64,000 nt of DNA from Streptomyces sp. NBC_00353 (lineage in GTDB: Bacteria > Actinomycetota > Actinomycetes > Streptomycetales > Streptomycetaceae), in the NCBI RefSeq assembly GCF_036108815.1, contig NZ_CP107985.1, forward strand, positions 744,001 to 808,000. Reading direction: 5' to 3'. The notes under the pieces are model-generated. The model saw nothing but the letters and a program-made list of their open reading frames with translations. It did not search any database and was not told the origin of the DNA. The translations under genes and the position numbers were made by a program. This document shows positions 31,467 to 39,355 of this stretch, piece after piece. Position 1 is the first letter of the stretch, and the number at the start of each line of letters is the position of its first letter.

Positions 31467-31776
31467 GCCGGCGCTCCAGTTCAAAAGATCCCGTATATGG
31501 ATGGGACCTGACCTGGGTCGTTCCTGACCATCCGTCGGACAGCCCGCTTCATGACGCGAGGCTGGGCTCGGTCGGTAGCCGAACCAGTGACACGCGCTTT
31601 CCTGACCTGCAACGCAACCGCCGATCATTCTCTTGGGCTCGGGCTCACTGGTCGGCAGTTGTCGTTGTAGGGCGACGTTGGTTCACCTCGCACGGCCCAA
31701 GGACGGCCCGGGGCGAGGAGCGAGACCTGGGCGCATTCCTTGCGGACTTGGCATCAACTGCCGGTAGGGTCAGCGA
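31467..31776. other. Intergenic region with promoter(s)
   Basis: About 310 bases between divergent small genes. No clear -10/-35 or repeat was seen. Confidence 0.35.
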
Positions 31777-32067
31777 GTGATCAACATGCAGGTGCGCGGG
31801 GACCTGGGAAAGCTCGTGGCCCGAGCCAAGGGCGGACTGGAGTGGACGGACCTCCTCCCCGCGCTGGACCCGGTGAACTTTCCGATGTTGTGGGCCTTGA
31901 ATCCCTATGGGGATGCCGTCTTCAACGAGCGGCAGGTGCCGTTGCTGCTCGCGGAGCTCGATCGACTTCCCGAAGCCTATGGTGGCGTCTGGGTGGACCA
32001 GGCCCGAGCGATGTGCCAGGTCGTCGAGAGCGGAACGCACCGCTATCTCTGGTTCGTTGGTGACTGA
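31777..32067 (+). CDS. Hypothetical protein (96 aa)
   Basis: GTG 31777 follows AGGG at 7 bases. The protein is soluble, mixed alpha/beta, with conserved-looking segments LEWTDLLPALDPVNFPMLWA, FNERQVPLLLAEL and HRYLWFVGD. It resembles short Streptomyces proteins found next to polymorphic-toxin immunity genes, but I cannot name the family. Its stop codon (TGA, 32065-32067) is 3 bases before a tRNA-derived fragment, so an integration event lies at its 3' end. Confidence 0.7.
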   Translation: MINMQVRGDLGKLVARAKGGLEWTDLLPALDPVNFPMLWALNPYGDAVFNERQVPLLLAELDRLPEAYGGVWVDQARAMCQVVESGTHRYLWFVGD

Positions 32068-32070
32068 CCG

Positions 32071-32130
32071 ATCTTCAAAACCGTCGTGGCGGCAACGTCA
32101 CCGTGGGTTCAAATCCCCCCGCCCACCGGA
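32071..32130 (+). pseudogene. 3' portion of a tRNA (Sec/Ser type), attachment-site remnant
   Basis: The anticodon loop CTTCAAA (anticodon UCA, as in selenocysteine tRNA), a long variable arm and the T arm GTGGGTTCAAATCCC are present, followed by acceptor-like CCCACCGG. The 5' half is absent; the hypothetical gene lies there. The same 3' part occurs in inverse orientation at 52282-52340 with loop CTTGAAA. Half tRNAs of this kind are typical of attR/attL sites. Confidence 0.6.
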
Positions 32131-32474
32131 GATGAACGGCCCCTGCCCAGGTGAATCGGTTGGGGCCCATGCTCATATGCGCTGCCCGGCGGTAACCATG
32201 GCTCCCCGTCAGTTCCCGGCCGATCGGGCATGTCAGGGCCCGGTCACCTCGTTTTACTCGGGGCAGCGGCACAGGACTGCTTTCACCTGTCCGCCCTGTC
32301 GGTACGGCTGAGAATACTGGTAACGCTGCACTCGAAAAGCTCTTGCCCAGTGCCCGGCAGCGGTACCTCGACCAGCTTGCCGTCGTGGATCAATCAGAGT
32401 CCGAAGCAGTCGTCATCCTGATCCTGCAGCAAGGTCTGAACCGAGTACGGATCGGGCCAGGCAAGGAACTCGAG
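32131..32474. repeat. att-flank homologous to 52160-52281 (inverted)
   Basis: Directly after the tRNA fragment comes GAACGGCCCCTGCCCAGG and then ATCGGTTGGGGCC, a decayed version of the hairpin at 52237-52275. The similarity continues to about 32240 with GCTGCCCGGCGG and GGCTCCCCG. No gene is visible up to 32474. Confidence 0.5.
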
Positions 32475-32705
32475 TGAAGTGCGTATCAACTGGTCGATGG
32501 TGAGCGCGGACTCCACAGTGTGCCGTGCTCACCAGTACGCTTCCGGCGCCCGCAAGACAGGCACCGCGGAAACCTGGCAAGCGTACCCGGCCGGGAAGGC
32601 GAACTGCGGCCGTTGGCAACACTGGTCAGGCCCGGACAGTGGGGCGATGCGCCGCAGATGATCACGGTCCTGGAACGCATTCGCGTGCACCGTCCGGCCG
32701 GCGGT
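32475..32705 (+). pseudogene. IS5-family transposase, 5' side of an interrupted copy
   Basis: The reading VRINWSMVSADSTVCRAHQY, then (other frame) QWGDAPQMITVLERIRVHRP and AGG, is the central part of an IS5 transposase, with at least one frameshift. It breaks at the TA at 32706. The continuation PRTRPDHL... is found at 35509, on the other side of the IS630 composite element. Confidence 0.75.
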
Positions 32706-32707
32706 TA

Positions 32708-33877
32708 CTGACGTCGGCGTTTCGAGGTGGTTAATCTGCTCACGCTGCTGACGGATGGTCACCTGTGCGGTATGCCGTGGGTATGCGCTATTCGGATGGG
32801 GGTGGGCTGACGACGAAGGGTCGTCAGCGCCGCAAGGCGGTGCGGTTGGAGGCCGCCGGGTTGTTCGCCGAGGGGGTCAGGCCGCTCGAGGTGGCCCGCA
32901 GGCTGCGGGTGAGCTCGAAGTCGGCCTACCAGTGGTACGAGGCGTGGACGCGGGGCGGTGCGGGGGCGCTGGCCTCACGGGGTGCGAGCGCGCGGCGCTG
33001 CAAGCTGCCGGGCCGGTGCCGGGAGAAGCTGGCCGATTACCCGGAGCAGGGGCCGGCCGCACACGGCTGGGTGGAGGACCAGGTGTGGACCGGTGCGCGG
33101 GTAGCCACGCTGATCGGTAGGAAGTTCCACGTCTCCTACAGCGTCTCGGGGGCCACCCGGCTGATGCGCCGGCTCGGCTTCACCCCGCAGATCCCAGCGC
33201 GGAGGGCCGCGGAGCGCGACGAGCAGGCCGTGGCCGCGTGGAAGGAGGCGACCTCGGCGGAGGTATAAGCACCCGGGCGGCCTGCGACGGATGGATCTGC
33301 TTCGAGGACGAAGCCGGGTTCACCCGCAGACCGTCGAAGGGTCGCACGTGGGGACGCCGCGGCATCACCCCGGTCGTGAAGGTGAGCGGCAGGGGCTCCG
33401 GATGGGTCTCGGTCGCCGGGCTGCTCGCGATGCGCCCGGGCTCGCGGACCCGGCTGTGCCACCGGCTGCGGTGCCACATCGGTCGCAAGGGCGAGCGCCG
33501 CAGCTTGTCCGAGCGGACTACATCGGTCTTATCGACGGAGTCCACCAGTTGGTCAAGGCGCCGATCGTGCTGGTCTGGGACCGGCTCACCACTCACGCCT
33601 CCCAGGCCATGCGCGACTTGATCGGCGCGCGGGACTGGCTGACGGTGTTCATCCTGCCCGCCTACGCACCCGAACTGAACGCGGTCGAGTACCTGTGGGC
33701 CCACGTCAAGCACGGCCTTGCGAACCTCGCCAGCGTCGCCCTGGACCGGCTCGCCACACTCGTCCGCAACCGACTCAGACGACTTCAGTACCGCCCCGAC
33801 GTCCTCGATGGCTTCCTCGCCGGAACCGGGCCCTCCCTCGATCTCCCACCGCCATCCCCTTGAAGCGCCGAAGTCGG
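32708..33877 (+). mobile_element. IS630-family insertion sequence (1170 bp)
   Basis: The terminal inverted repeats are CTGACGTCGGCGTTTCGAGG at 32708 and the reverse of CCGACTTCGGCGCTTCAAGG ending at 33877, with TA on both sides as expected for this Tc1/mariner-like family. Confidence 0.8.
32765..33863 (+). pseudogene. IS630 transposase, frameshifted
   Basis: The first frame (32765-33268) encodes the HTH part (RRLRVSSKSAYQWYEAWTRG) and ends at TAA in GGTATAAGC. The homologous place in the intact copy at 53.9 kb is GGTAAAAGG, a slippery run used for -1 frameshifting, so here an A-to-T change created a stop and destroyed the slip site. The second frame has the DDE start (CDGWICFEDEAG) but a one-base deletion near 33510 (GAGCGGACTAC) shifts it again. 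The last frame keeps VWDRLTTHAS and YAPELNAVEYLW with the remaining catalytic Asp and Glu. It is inactive as it stands. Confidence 0.8.
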
Positions 33878-33946
33878 TAGCGGCAGCACCAGTCCGGGCA
33901 GCGTGAGGCAGATGAGGAACCCCATCGGGCCAGTATCGTCGCGCCC

Positions 33947-34408
33947 TCAGTGCGGAACAGAGGCATGCGGCTCCAGCCACTTGTCCGGCCCCGGGTCTCC
34001 GCCCTCGGCGCGCTCGACCAGGCGGTCCAGGTAGTGGGTCCAGCCCTCGAAGTGCGGGGCGCAGGCCTCGGTGGGCAGGTCGCGGTGGAATAGGGTGAGC
34101 AGGGTGCCCTCGCCGTCAGGGGCCAAGGTCACCTCGACCGTGCTGGCGCCTGGCGGCACCGACTTGGCGCCGTCCTCGTAGCCCCAGGTGAAGACCACCC
34201 GGTGGTACGGGTCCACGGCCAGGAATTGCCCGACGGCGTCGCAGTGGGCGTTGACGCCGGTCCGGTACGCCCCGCCTGGGGTGAAGGAGAACTCGCCGTC
34301 CCGGCCCATCCAGGAGAGCCACTTCTCCCGGTCGGTGAAGAACGAGAACACTGTCTGCGGGCGGGCGGCGATCCGCCGCTCCAGCACCACCTGGTCGGTC
34401 GTCGTCAT
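33947..34408 (-). CDS. SRPBCC / AHSA1-family protein
   Basis: A 153-aa START-like helix-grip protein. ATG 34408 follows GGGAG at 6 bases and overlaps the arsR stop (ATGA). Typical AHSA1 features are the N-terminal VVLERRIAARPQTVFSFFTD, the central VDPYHRVVFTWGYED, and the C-terminal HFEGWTHYLDRLVERA. These proteins bind hydrophobic ligands and are very often co-transcribed with an ArsR regulator, as here. The second gene of the leftward passenger operon in the IS630 composite. Confidence 0.9.
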   Translation of the reverse strand: MTTTDQVVLERRIAARPQTVFSFFTDREKWLSWMGRDGEFSFTPGGAYRTGVNAHCDAVGQFLAVDPYHRVVFTWGYEDGAKSVPPGASTVEVTLAPDGEGTLLTLFHRDLPTEACAPHFEGWTHYLDRLVERAEGGDPGPDKWLEPHASVPH

Positions 34409-34755
34409 GCGCCGCTCCCCTTCGACTTCTCGGCCCGTTCGGCCGCTTCCGTTGACTCTGCCGCTTCCGCCAGTTCGGCGAGTACGTCCAGCTTGTCGGC
34501 CCACATCGACTGCAGGTAGGCCGCCATCGGTCCCATCGCCTCCCGGTCGGCCCGGTAGTACCGCTTGCGGCCCTCCTGGCGCAACGTGACCAGGCCCGCG
34601 TCGCGCAGCACCTTCAGGTGCTGGGAGACCGCGCCGAATGTCACCTCGAACCGCTCGGCGATGTCGCCCGCGCACAGCTCGTCGTCCCAGACCAGCCGCA
34701 GGATCTCGCGCCGGCGGGGTTCGGCTATCGCTTGGACCGCTTCCACGCCTCTCAT
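34405..34755 (-). CDS. ArsR-family transcriptional regulator
   Basis: A 116-aa winged-helix regulator: AIAEPRRREILRLVWDDELC then FEVTFGAVSQHLKVLRDAGL, where the recognition helix is TFGAVSQHLKVLRD, followed by the wing LVTLRQEGRKRYYRA. It lacks the ELCVC metal site of SmtB/ArsR sensors and belongs to the SRPBCC-linked group. The C-terminal 25 residues are Glu/Ala/Lys-rich. The start lies inside an ACTAAAATGAG box with no SD, so the mRNA may be leaderless. It probably represses itself and the divergent gene. Confidence 0.9.
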   Translation of the reverse strand: MRGVEAVQAIAEPRRREILRLVWDDELCAGDIAERFEVTFGAVSQHLKVLRDAGLVTLRQEGRKRYYRADREAMGPMAAYLQSMWADKLDVLAELAEAAESTEAAERAEKSKGSGA

Positions 34756-34801
34756 TTTAGTCAGGGCTTCAGCTTGCGCTCCACACGGTCCTCATTTTAG
34801 T
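34751..34801. promoter_or_regulatory. Direct repeat boxes between arsR and the divergent gene
   Basis: CTCATTTTAGT occurs at 34751-34761 and again at 34791-34801 (40 bases apart). One copy overlaps the arsR start and the other lies 58 bases before the divergent ATG. On the minus strand each contains TAAAAT, a possible -10. They are the best candidates for ArsR operators. Confidence 0.5.
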
Positions 34802-34858
34802 GTCGACTTAAGCAACGAGTCCGAGAACAACGAGCCCGAGAGCACCGAGGACCCCACC

Positions 34859-35407
34859 ATGCAGACCGCACTGGCCGAGTTCGCCACCCTGTTCGCCCGC
34901 GCCGCTGAGGCCATCCCGGCCGACCGTCTCAGCGCCGCCACCCCGTGCGCGCAGTACACCGTCGCCGAGCTGTTCGCCCACCTCGGCGGCGTGCTCCCTG
35001 ACTCCGAGCTTGCGGCCGCCAAGCTCCCCCGCACCGGCGAGCCCACCCCCCTCACCGAGCCCGCCGCGGTGGCGGCCAGCGCCGAACGCGCGGTCGCGGC
35101 CTGGCTGAAGCCGGAGGCGATGACCGGCGAGACCCAGTTCGGCCCCGGCACCTACCCCGCGAGCCTCGCCGCCGGCATCACCCTGCAGGAGCTCGCCCTG
35201 CACGGCTGGGACCTGGCCCGCGCCACCGGTCAGCCCTTCGTGGTCGGCGAGGAAGCGGGCACCGTACTGCTCGGCGTGGTCGAGCAGATCGCCGACCAGG
35301 CCCGCGCCAACGGCGGCTACGGCCAGGCCGTCACCGCACCGACCGACGCCTCCGCCTTCGACCGCGCGCTCGCCCTCAGTGGCCGCAACCCGGGCTGGAT
35401 CGGCTGA
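34859..35407 (+). CDS. TIGR03086-family (DinB-like) protein
   Basis: A 182-aa helical-bundle protein. ATG 34859 follows GAGGA at 7 bases. The N-terminus has the pattern of mycothiol-dependent maleylpyruvate isomerase-like proteins: IPADRLSAATPCAQYTVAEL, then LFAHLGGVL with a metal-ligand His. The centre has LQELALHGWDLARATGQPF with the second His. TIGR03086 members are presumed metal-binding and perhaps thiol-dependent. It is divergent from arsR, suggesting shared control. A 13-bp stem terminator follows 13 bases after the stop. Confidence 0.88.
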   Translation: MQTALAEFATLFARAAEAIPADRLSAATPCAQYTVAELFAHLGGVLPDSELAAAKLPRTGEPTPLTEPAAVAASAERAVAAWLKPEAMTGETQFGPGTYPASLAAGITLQELALHGWDLARATGQPFVVGEEAGTVLLGVVEQIADQARANGGYGQAVTAPTDASAFDRALALSGRNPGWIG

Positions 35408-35420
35408 CTTACCAACAGAA

Positions 35421-35456
35421 GGTCGGTGGGCAGGCACCCGGGGCTGCCCACCGACC
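35421..35456 (+). terminator. Hairpin terminator of the passenger gene
   Basis: GGTCGGTGGGCAG (35421-35433) pairs perfectly with CTGCCCACCGACC (35444-35456), 10-base loop. Confidence 0.75.
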
Positions 35457-35458
35457 TC

Positions 35459-35506
35459 TACTCTCCCTCGATCTCCACCGCCATCACTTTGAAGCGCCGA
35501 AGTCTG
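35459..35506 (+). repeat. Solo IS630 right end
   Basis: About 48 bases match the right terminus of the IS630 copy at 33830-33877 in the same orientation (TCCCTCGATCTC, CACCGCCATC, TTGAAGCGCCGAAGTC) with a few differences. It is followed by TA. It marks the outer right boundary of the composite element. Confidence 0.75.
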
Positions 35507-35508
35507 TA

Positions 35509-35790
35509 TCCCCGCACCCGGCCGGACCATCTGAACTGTGACAAGGCGTACTCATCACGCCGCAACCGCCGTTATCTGCGCCGTCGGCAGATCAGCCTCA
35601 CCATCCCGGAACGCCAGGGCCGGCGAACCTACCGCCAACGCCGTGGCAGCAGCGGCGGCAGGCCCCACCGTCTTTGACCCGGCTCGCTATGCCCGCAGGA
35701 ACTAAGTCGAGCGGCTGATCAGCCGGTTGAAGATCTCCCGGGCCGTGGCCACGCGCTTTGACAAGCGGGCCTACGTCTTTCACGGCACCG
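35509..35790 (+). pseudogene. IS5-family transposase, 3' side of the interrupted copy
   Basis: Continues the frame broken at 32705: PRTRPDHLNCDKAYSSRRNR then RYLRRRQISLTIPERQ. A frameshift near 35675 is followed by DPARYARRN, a TAA, and VERLISRLKISRAVATRFDK then RAYVFHGTV. These are the IS5 C-terminal motifs including the catalytic Glu region. Confidence 0.75.
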
Positions 35791-35978
35791 TGCCCCATGC
35801 TGCCCCACGTCTTTGGCTCCGCTCCCTGACGCCCCGAACACCTGGTGTACTGCCATGCACGACAACACGCCCGACGAAACGTGCCGTGTCCATAGGGGCG
35901 GCGCTTTGGATGCTGTGTGTCCGGGCCACACAGCTTGGGCCTGTGCGGCCGTTCCATCAGGGCCGGCTGCCACGCCGA

Positions 35979-36977
35979 TCAGGCTGTCGGTCGGCCGAGC
36001 AGCGAACAAGGCCGTGAGCCCAGGATCGCTTCGGCCTCGCCGCTGATCGCGCGGACCACGTCAGCGGCCGGACGCACCCCATCGACGAAGGACGCCGACT
36101 GGCCGTAAAGAATCTCGCTCGTATCGGGGTCGGGCGGGGCCTCGAACGGGTTGGCACCTTCCACAGGCCTGAATTCCTCCGCGCGGTCCCGCAGCGTTGA
36201 TTCGCGCTCCGACCACTCGACGGTGAAGCGGTTGCGGCGGACGCGTTCGCCAATACCGTTCGGCCAAGGCAGTCCTGACACGATGTCGTAGGCCCGTGTC
36301 CACACGGTGTCGCCGCCGTCGCTCTCGACAATCAGGCGCTTGTGGACGTCGTGCACCTCGACCGCCTCGGGTGTGGCAAGGAATGCCGTGCCCAGCCAGG
36401 CCCCGTCCGCTCCGGCGGTGAGGACGGCCGCGAGCGTTCGTCCGTCGCCAATGCCGCCCGCGGCCAGCACCGGGACATCGGGGTACCTCCGCACGATCCC
36501 AGTCAGGAACGGCAGCAGGCCCATCATCCCGGTGTGACCGCCGGCCTCGTTGCCCTGCGCCACGAGGACATCGGCCCCTGCCGCAACCGCGGCCTCCGCG
36601 TCCTTGTAGCTCTGGACCTGGCACATCACCCGGGCTCCCGCGTCCTTGGCCCGGGCAAGCCACGGCTGCGGATCGGCGAACGACAATGCGACGACCTGTG
36701 GCCGCTCCTCAAGCGTGGCGTCGAACAGCGGCTCGGTGAAAGGGAGGAACGGCGTAATGAAGCCGACTCCGAACGGCCGGTCCGTCGTGGCACGGATGGT
36801 CGCGATCTCCGCCCGGATCCAGTCAGGCCCCTTCCAGGGATGCGTACCCCCGAAACAGCCGAGCCCGCCGGCGGCGGAGACCGCGGCAGCGAGTGTCCCA
36901 CCGCTGTGCAGGGCCATGGGGGCCGACATCACCGGATGGGCAAGCCCGAACATATCGGTGAATCTCGTCTGCAACAT
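35979..36977 (-). CDS. Nitronate monooxygenase / NAD(P)H-dependent flavin oxidoreductase
   Basis: A 332-aa TIM-barrel FMN enzyme of the 2-nitropropane dioxygenase family. The start MLQTRFTDMFGLAHPVMSAP is typical, with the phosphate-binding AAGGLGCFGG. The central VLVAQGNEAGGHTGMMGLLP and VPVLAAGGIGDGRTLAAVL carry the conserved His and FMN phosphate-binding GG. LTAGADGAWLGTAFLATPEA is also standard. The family oxidises nitronates or reduces enoyl/quinone substrates. It stands alone, leftward, and appears intact. Confidence 0.92.
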   Translation of the reverse strand: MLQTRFTDMFGLAHPVMSAPMALHSGGTLAAAVSAAGGLGCFGGTHPWKGPDWIRAEIATIRATTDRPFGVGFITPFLPFTEPLFDATLEERPQVVALSFADPQPWLARAKDAGARVMCQVQSYKDAEAAVAAGADVLVAQGNEAGGHTGMMGLLPFLTGIVRRYPDVPVLAAGGIGDGRTLAAVLTAGADGAWLGTAFLATPEAVEVHDVHKRLIVESDGGDTVWTRAYDIVSGLPWPNGIGERVRRNRFTVEWSERESTLRDRAEEFRPVEGANPFEAPPDPDTSEILYGQSASFVDGVRPAADVVRAISGEAEAILGSRPCSLLGRPTA

Positions 36978-37118
36978 GAACGAACACTAACGGATTGACG
37001 AAGCCCCGGCGGGCGGCATGTCAAGAGGACCGTTGGGTGCCTGAATCGAATGCGACCCATCGGACACGCCGTCGGGCGGACCGAGCCCACGACGCTGCTG
37101 CGGGCTGACCCGACGGGT

Positions 37119-37586
37119 TCAACCGAGGGCTTCCCTCAACCGTTCACAGACCCGCTCGATCTCCGCTGCCTCGGGGAAACAACCCGCCTCGCCCATAGCC
37201 ACCTGCAGCGCGGGACCGAATGCGTCGAACCTGGCCATGTCCTCTTTTCCAGCGGGCTGCACGACGAAATGGATGTGGCCGGGAACCCCGGCAGCATGCG
37301 ACCACAGGCACACATACACCTGCTCTGGGGCCATCACCTCGGTGACTGCGGCGCTCACCCTCTGCACCAGAGGCCCCAGCTCGCTCGACTCCTGCGCCGT
37401 CAACTCGGCGACGTGCACCACATGCCGAGCCGGCTTGACCACAACGGTGCCCAGACCAAGCGGACCGACACAGTGCTCGACAACCCAGGACTCAGTTCGC
37501 AGAACGTTTCCACCCGGCAGCGGAGCCTTGCCAACCATGAGGTCGCACGCCAGACACCCGTCATTCACACCGGAATCCTCAATCAC
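37119..37586 (-). CDS. HIT-family hydrolase/transferase
   Basis: A 155-aa protein. GTG 37586 follows GGGGAG at about 6 bases; longer in-frame starts have no SD. It opens with a CLACDL zinc-type Cys pair (CxxC), then VVVKPARHVVHVAELTAQES and the HIT motif GHIHFVVQP near residue 112. The canonical HxHxH has Val at the third His position, as in some branched HIT proteins, so nucleotide-hydrolase activity is uncertain. Leftward, 140 bases upstream of the nitronate monooxygenase gene, perhaps co-transcribed. Confidence 0.8.
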   Translation of the reverse strand: MIEDSGVNDGCLACDLMVGKAPLPGGNVLRTESWVVEHCVGPLGLGTVVVKPARHVVHVAELTAQESSELGPLVQRVSAAVTEVMAPEQVYVCLWSHAAGVPGHIHFVVQPAGKEDMARFDAFGPALQVAMGEAGCFPEAAEIERVCERLREALG

Positions 37587-37914
37587 CGACGCTCCCCCCA
37601 ATGCCAGACAGCCCCATGACTCCTGTTCAGCATTGGACCACAGGAATCTGGGGCCCAGTCGAGTCCGGTGATCAAAAACCCCACGTCGTCGACTGGTCGG
37701 CCCCGGACGTGCGCACACACGGCCCCGAACCGGCCCGAAGATGGCGCGCCTTGGATGTGGGCACCCGCTAGGAGTTCGATCGGCCCGTGCTGCTCTAATG
37801 CTGTGTGATTGCTGGCCTCAGTCGCTAACGAGTTCCCCCGCGATTGAGACGGGAGTGAAGCGGGCGATGGTGTGGTGCCAACCCACCCGATCGCCATCCT
37901 GGCAAGATAGCGGC

Positions 37915-38268
37915 ATGGAACGTGTGCTTGGAATCGGTGGATACTTCATGCGGGCCGCCGACCCGGCGTCCCTCGGCGCGTGGTATCGCGAGTGCCTGGG
38001 TCTGGACGCCGATGAGAACGGCCTGTGGCGTCAGGAAGCCGGGCCGACGGTGTTCGCGACGTTCGAGTCCGAGACCGACTACTTCGGGTCCCGCACCCAG
38101 CGAACCATGCTCAACTTCCGGGTCCGCGACCTGGATGCGATGCTCACGCAATTGCGCGCCAAGGGAGCCGACGTGGCCAAAGAAACGCAGGACATGGAGG
38201 GTGTCGGACGATTCGGCTGGGTCACCGATCCTGAGGGCAATCGGATCGAGCTGTGGCAACCCGCCTGA
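37915..38268 (+). CDS. VOC/glyoxalase-family protein
   Basis: A 117-aa beta-alpha-beta-beta-beta repeat protein. ATG 37915 has only a weak SD. Typical elements are GIGGYFMRAADPASLGAWYR (first strand and helix), FNFRVRDLDAMLTQLRAKG-like second half (LNFRVRDLDAML), and the C-terminal GWVTDPEGNRIELWQPA. The VOC metal Glu is the one in IELWQ. Substrate unknown; family members include glyoxalase I, dioxygenases and resistance proteins. Confidence 0.88.
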   Translation: MERVLGIGGYFMRAADPASLGAWYRECLGLDADENGLWRQEAGPTVFATFESETDYFGSRTQRTMLNFRVRDLDAMLTQLRAKGADVAKETQDMEGVGRFGWVTDPEGNRIELWQPA

Positions 38269-38348
38269 CCGCATCTTCACGCAGGCGGTTACGTGCTGGT
38301 GGACCACCAGGTTGTCGAGGTGTGAACCTTGGTCAGGCTCGCGCGGCC

Positions 38349-38830
38349 ATGTCTCATTACGCCTCCTGTGGGCTGTCACGGGAACACTTTGGCGAGCTTG
38401 TCACCGAAATTGCGCCGCAGTTGGGAGGCGCGATGCGAGTCCTGACGCCGTCAGCGGCGCCGCGGCGCCAGGCCGGCGGTGCGCCAAAATACGAGTTGGT
38501 GTTCACCGACCGACTACTGTTCGCCCTGGTCCACTTACGCACCGGTTTGACCCACGAGGCCCTCGGCGTGACGCATCGGATCGGGTCCTCCATGATCGGC
38601 CGGGCGATCGGCGAGATCAGGCTGCCACTGGCCGAACGCGGGGGGCGCCGTCCCGCAGCAACCAGGCCTGCGCCTGCGCACCCTGGCCGACGTATTCGCC
38701 TACGCCGAGGCCGAAAACTTCATGCTGCGCATCAACGGCGCCGAAGTCCAGGCCCGTCGGCCGAAGGCCGGACGCCTCGGACGGGCCGCTTTCGTCTCCG
38801 GCAAACGCAAGCAGAAGCAGCAGGGGAACG
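38349..38830 (+). pseudogene. Truncated transposase (IS5-type, DDE_Tnp_4-like)
   Basis: The first frame reads MSHYASCGLSREHFGELVTE and KYELVFTDRLLFALVHLRTG then THEALGVTHRIGSSMIGRAI. After a frameshift near 38650 comes LRTLADVFAYAEAENFMLRI NGAEVQ..., then GRAAFVSGKRKQKQQ. This is the N-terminal and first catalytic part of a DDE_Tnp_4 transposase; the rest is missing. Confidence 0.7.
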
Positions 38831-39052
38831 ATGGAGTGCACAGGGAGTCTCCATGGACCTTCGAACGGACGGGAAGGCTACCCCTGGTGGCCAGCCGCAG
38901 TTTGGAAGATCCCGTACATGATGAAGTCTGACCTGCGGATGCTCTGACCTGTGGCTTAGCCGGAAGCGCTCCGCCATATGCCGTGGTTCCCCGCTGGTCC
39001 CCGGGTGTCGGGCACGTGCCGGGTACGCCTATGCGCCGGGTAGGAGTGGGCT

Positions 39053-39259
39053 CTACAGCGTTTCGTCTCGGGCCAGGATCAGGCTGACCGGGCCCTCTTC
39101 GAGATTGATACCGCCCTCAAGATGCTCCTGGTACCCGTCCCTGAGGCCGGGATCAGCGAGCCCCACGAGTCGTTCAGCCAGGTCCCGCAACCCTGCGGCA
39201 TTGGCCGCAACGGTGATTTCGGTTGCTGAGCCGTACACCTTGATCCGGGGTTCATCCAT
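39053..39259 (-). CDS. Imm32-type immunity protein
   Basis: A 68-aa protein: MDEPRIKVYGSATEITVAAN, then LRDLAERLVGLADPG and GGINLEEGPVSLILARDE. The LRDLAxxL...L...GSxxLxIxR-like layout fits the Imm32 family of small immunity proteins found in polymorphic-toxin loci. No cognate toxin is nearby, so it is an orphan. It is divergent from the SUKH gene 96 bases away, another immunity-type protein. No SD is visible; the start may be leaderless. Confidence 0.6.
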   Translation of the reverse strand: MDEPRIKVYGSATEITVAANAAGLRDLAERLVGLADPGLRDGYQEHLEGGINLEEGPVSLILARDETL

Positions 39260-39355
39260 GCGATCACGCTACAGCGAGCGTTCACGACCCACCTCAATCC
39301 CTCGCCCTTCCCTAGTCCCATCCCGTCCGTCTTCGACCCCGCCTAAGCTGCGCCC

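Larger units (their letters stand above)
32708..35506 (+). mobile_element. Composite IS630 element carrying an arsR-SRPBCC-TIGR03086 passenger
   Basis: The left end is the IS630 inverted repeat CTGACGTCGGCGTTTCGAGG at 32708; the right end is the matching repeat ending at 35506; a TA flanks each side (32706-32707 and 35507-35508). Inside lie a complete IS630 copy (32708-33877), three passenger genes with their own terminator (33947-35456), and a solo copy of the IS630 right end (about 35459-35506). Joining the outer flanks with one TA gives GGT TAT CCC CGC ACC CGG in frame with the interrupted IS5 transposase, which shows the unit entered as one piece. Confidence 0.8.

Noticed and set aside
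24667..32700. The IS5 pieces at 24.6 kb and 32.5 kb as two halves of one copy, because both meet at RINWSM
   Set aside because: The codons at the overlap differ (CGAATCAACTGGAGC versus CGTATCAACTGGTCG) and no target-site relation links them.
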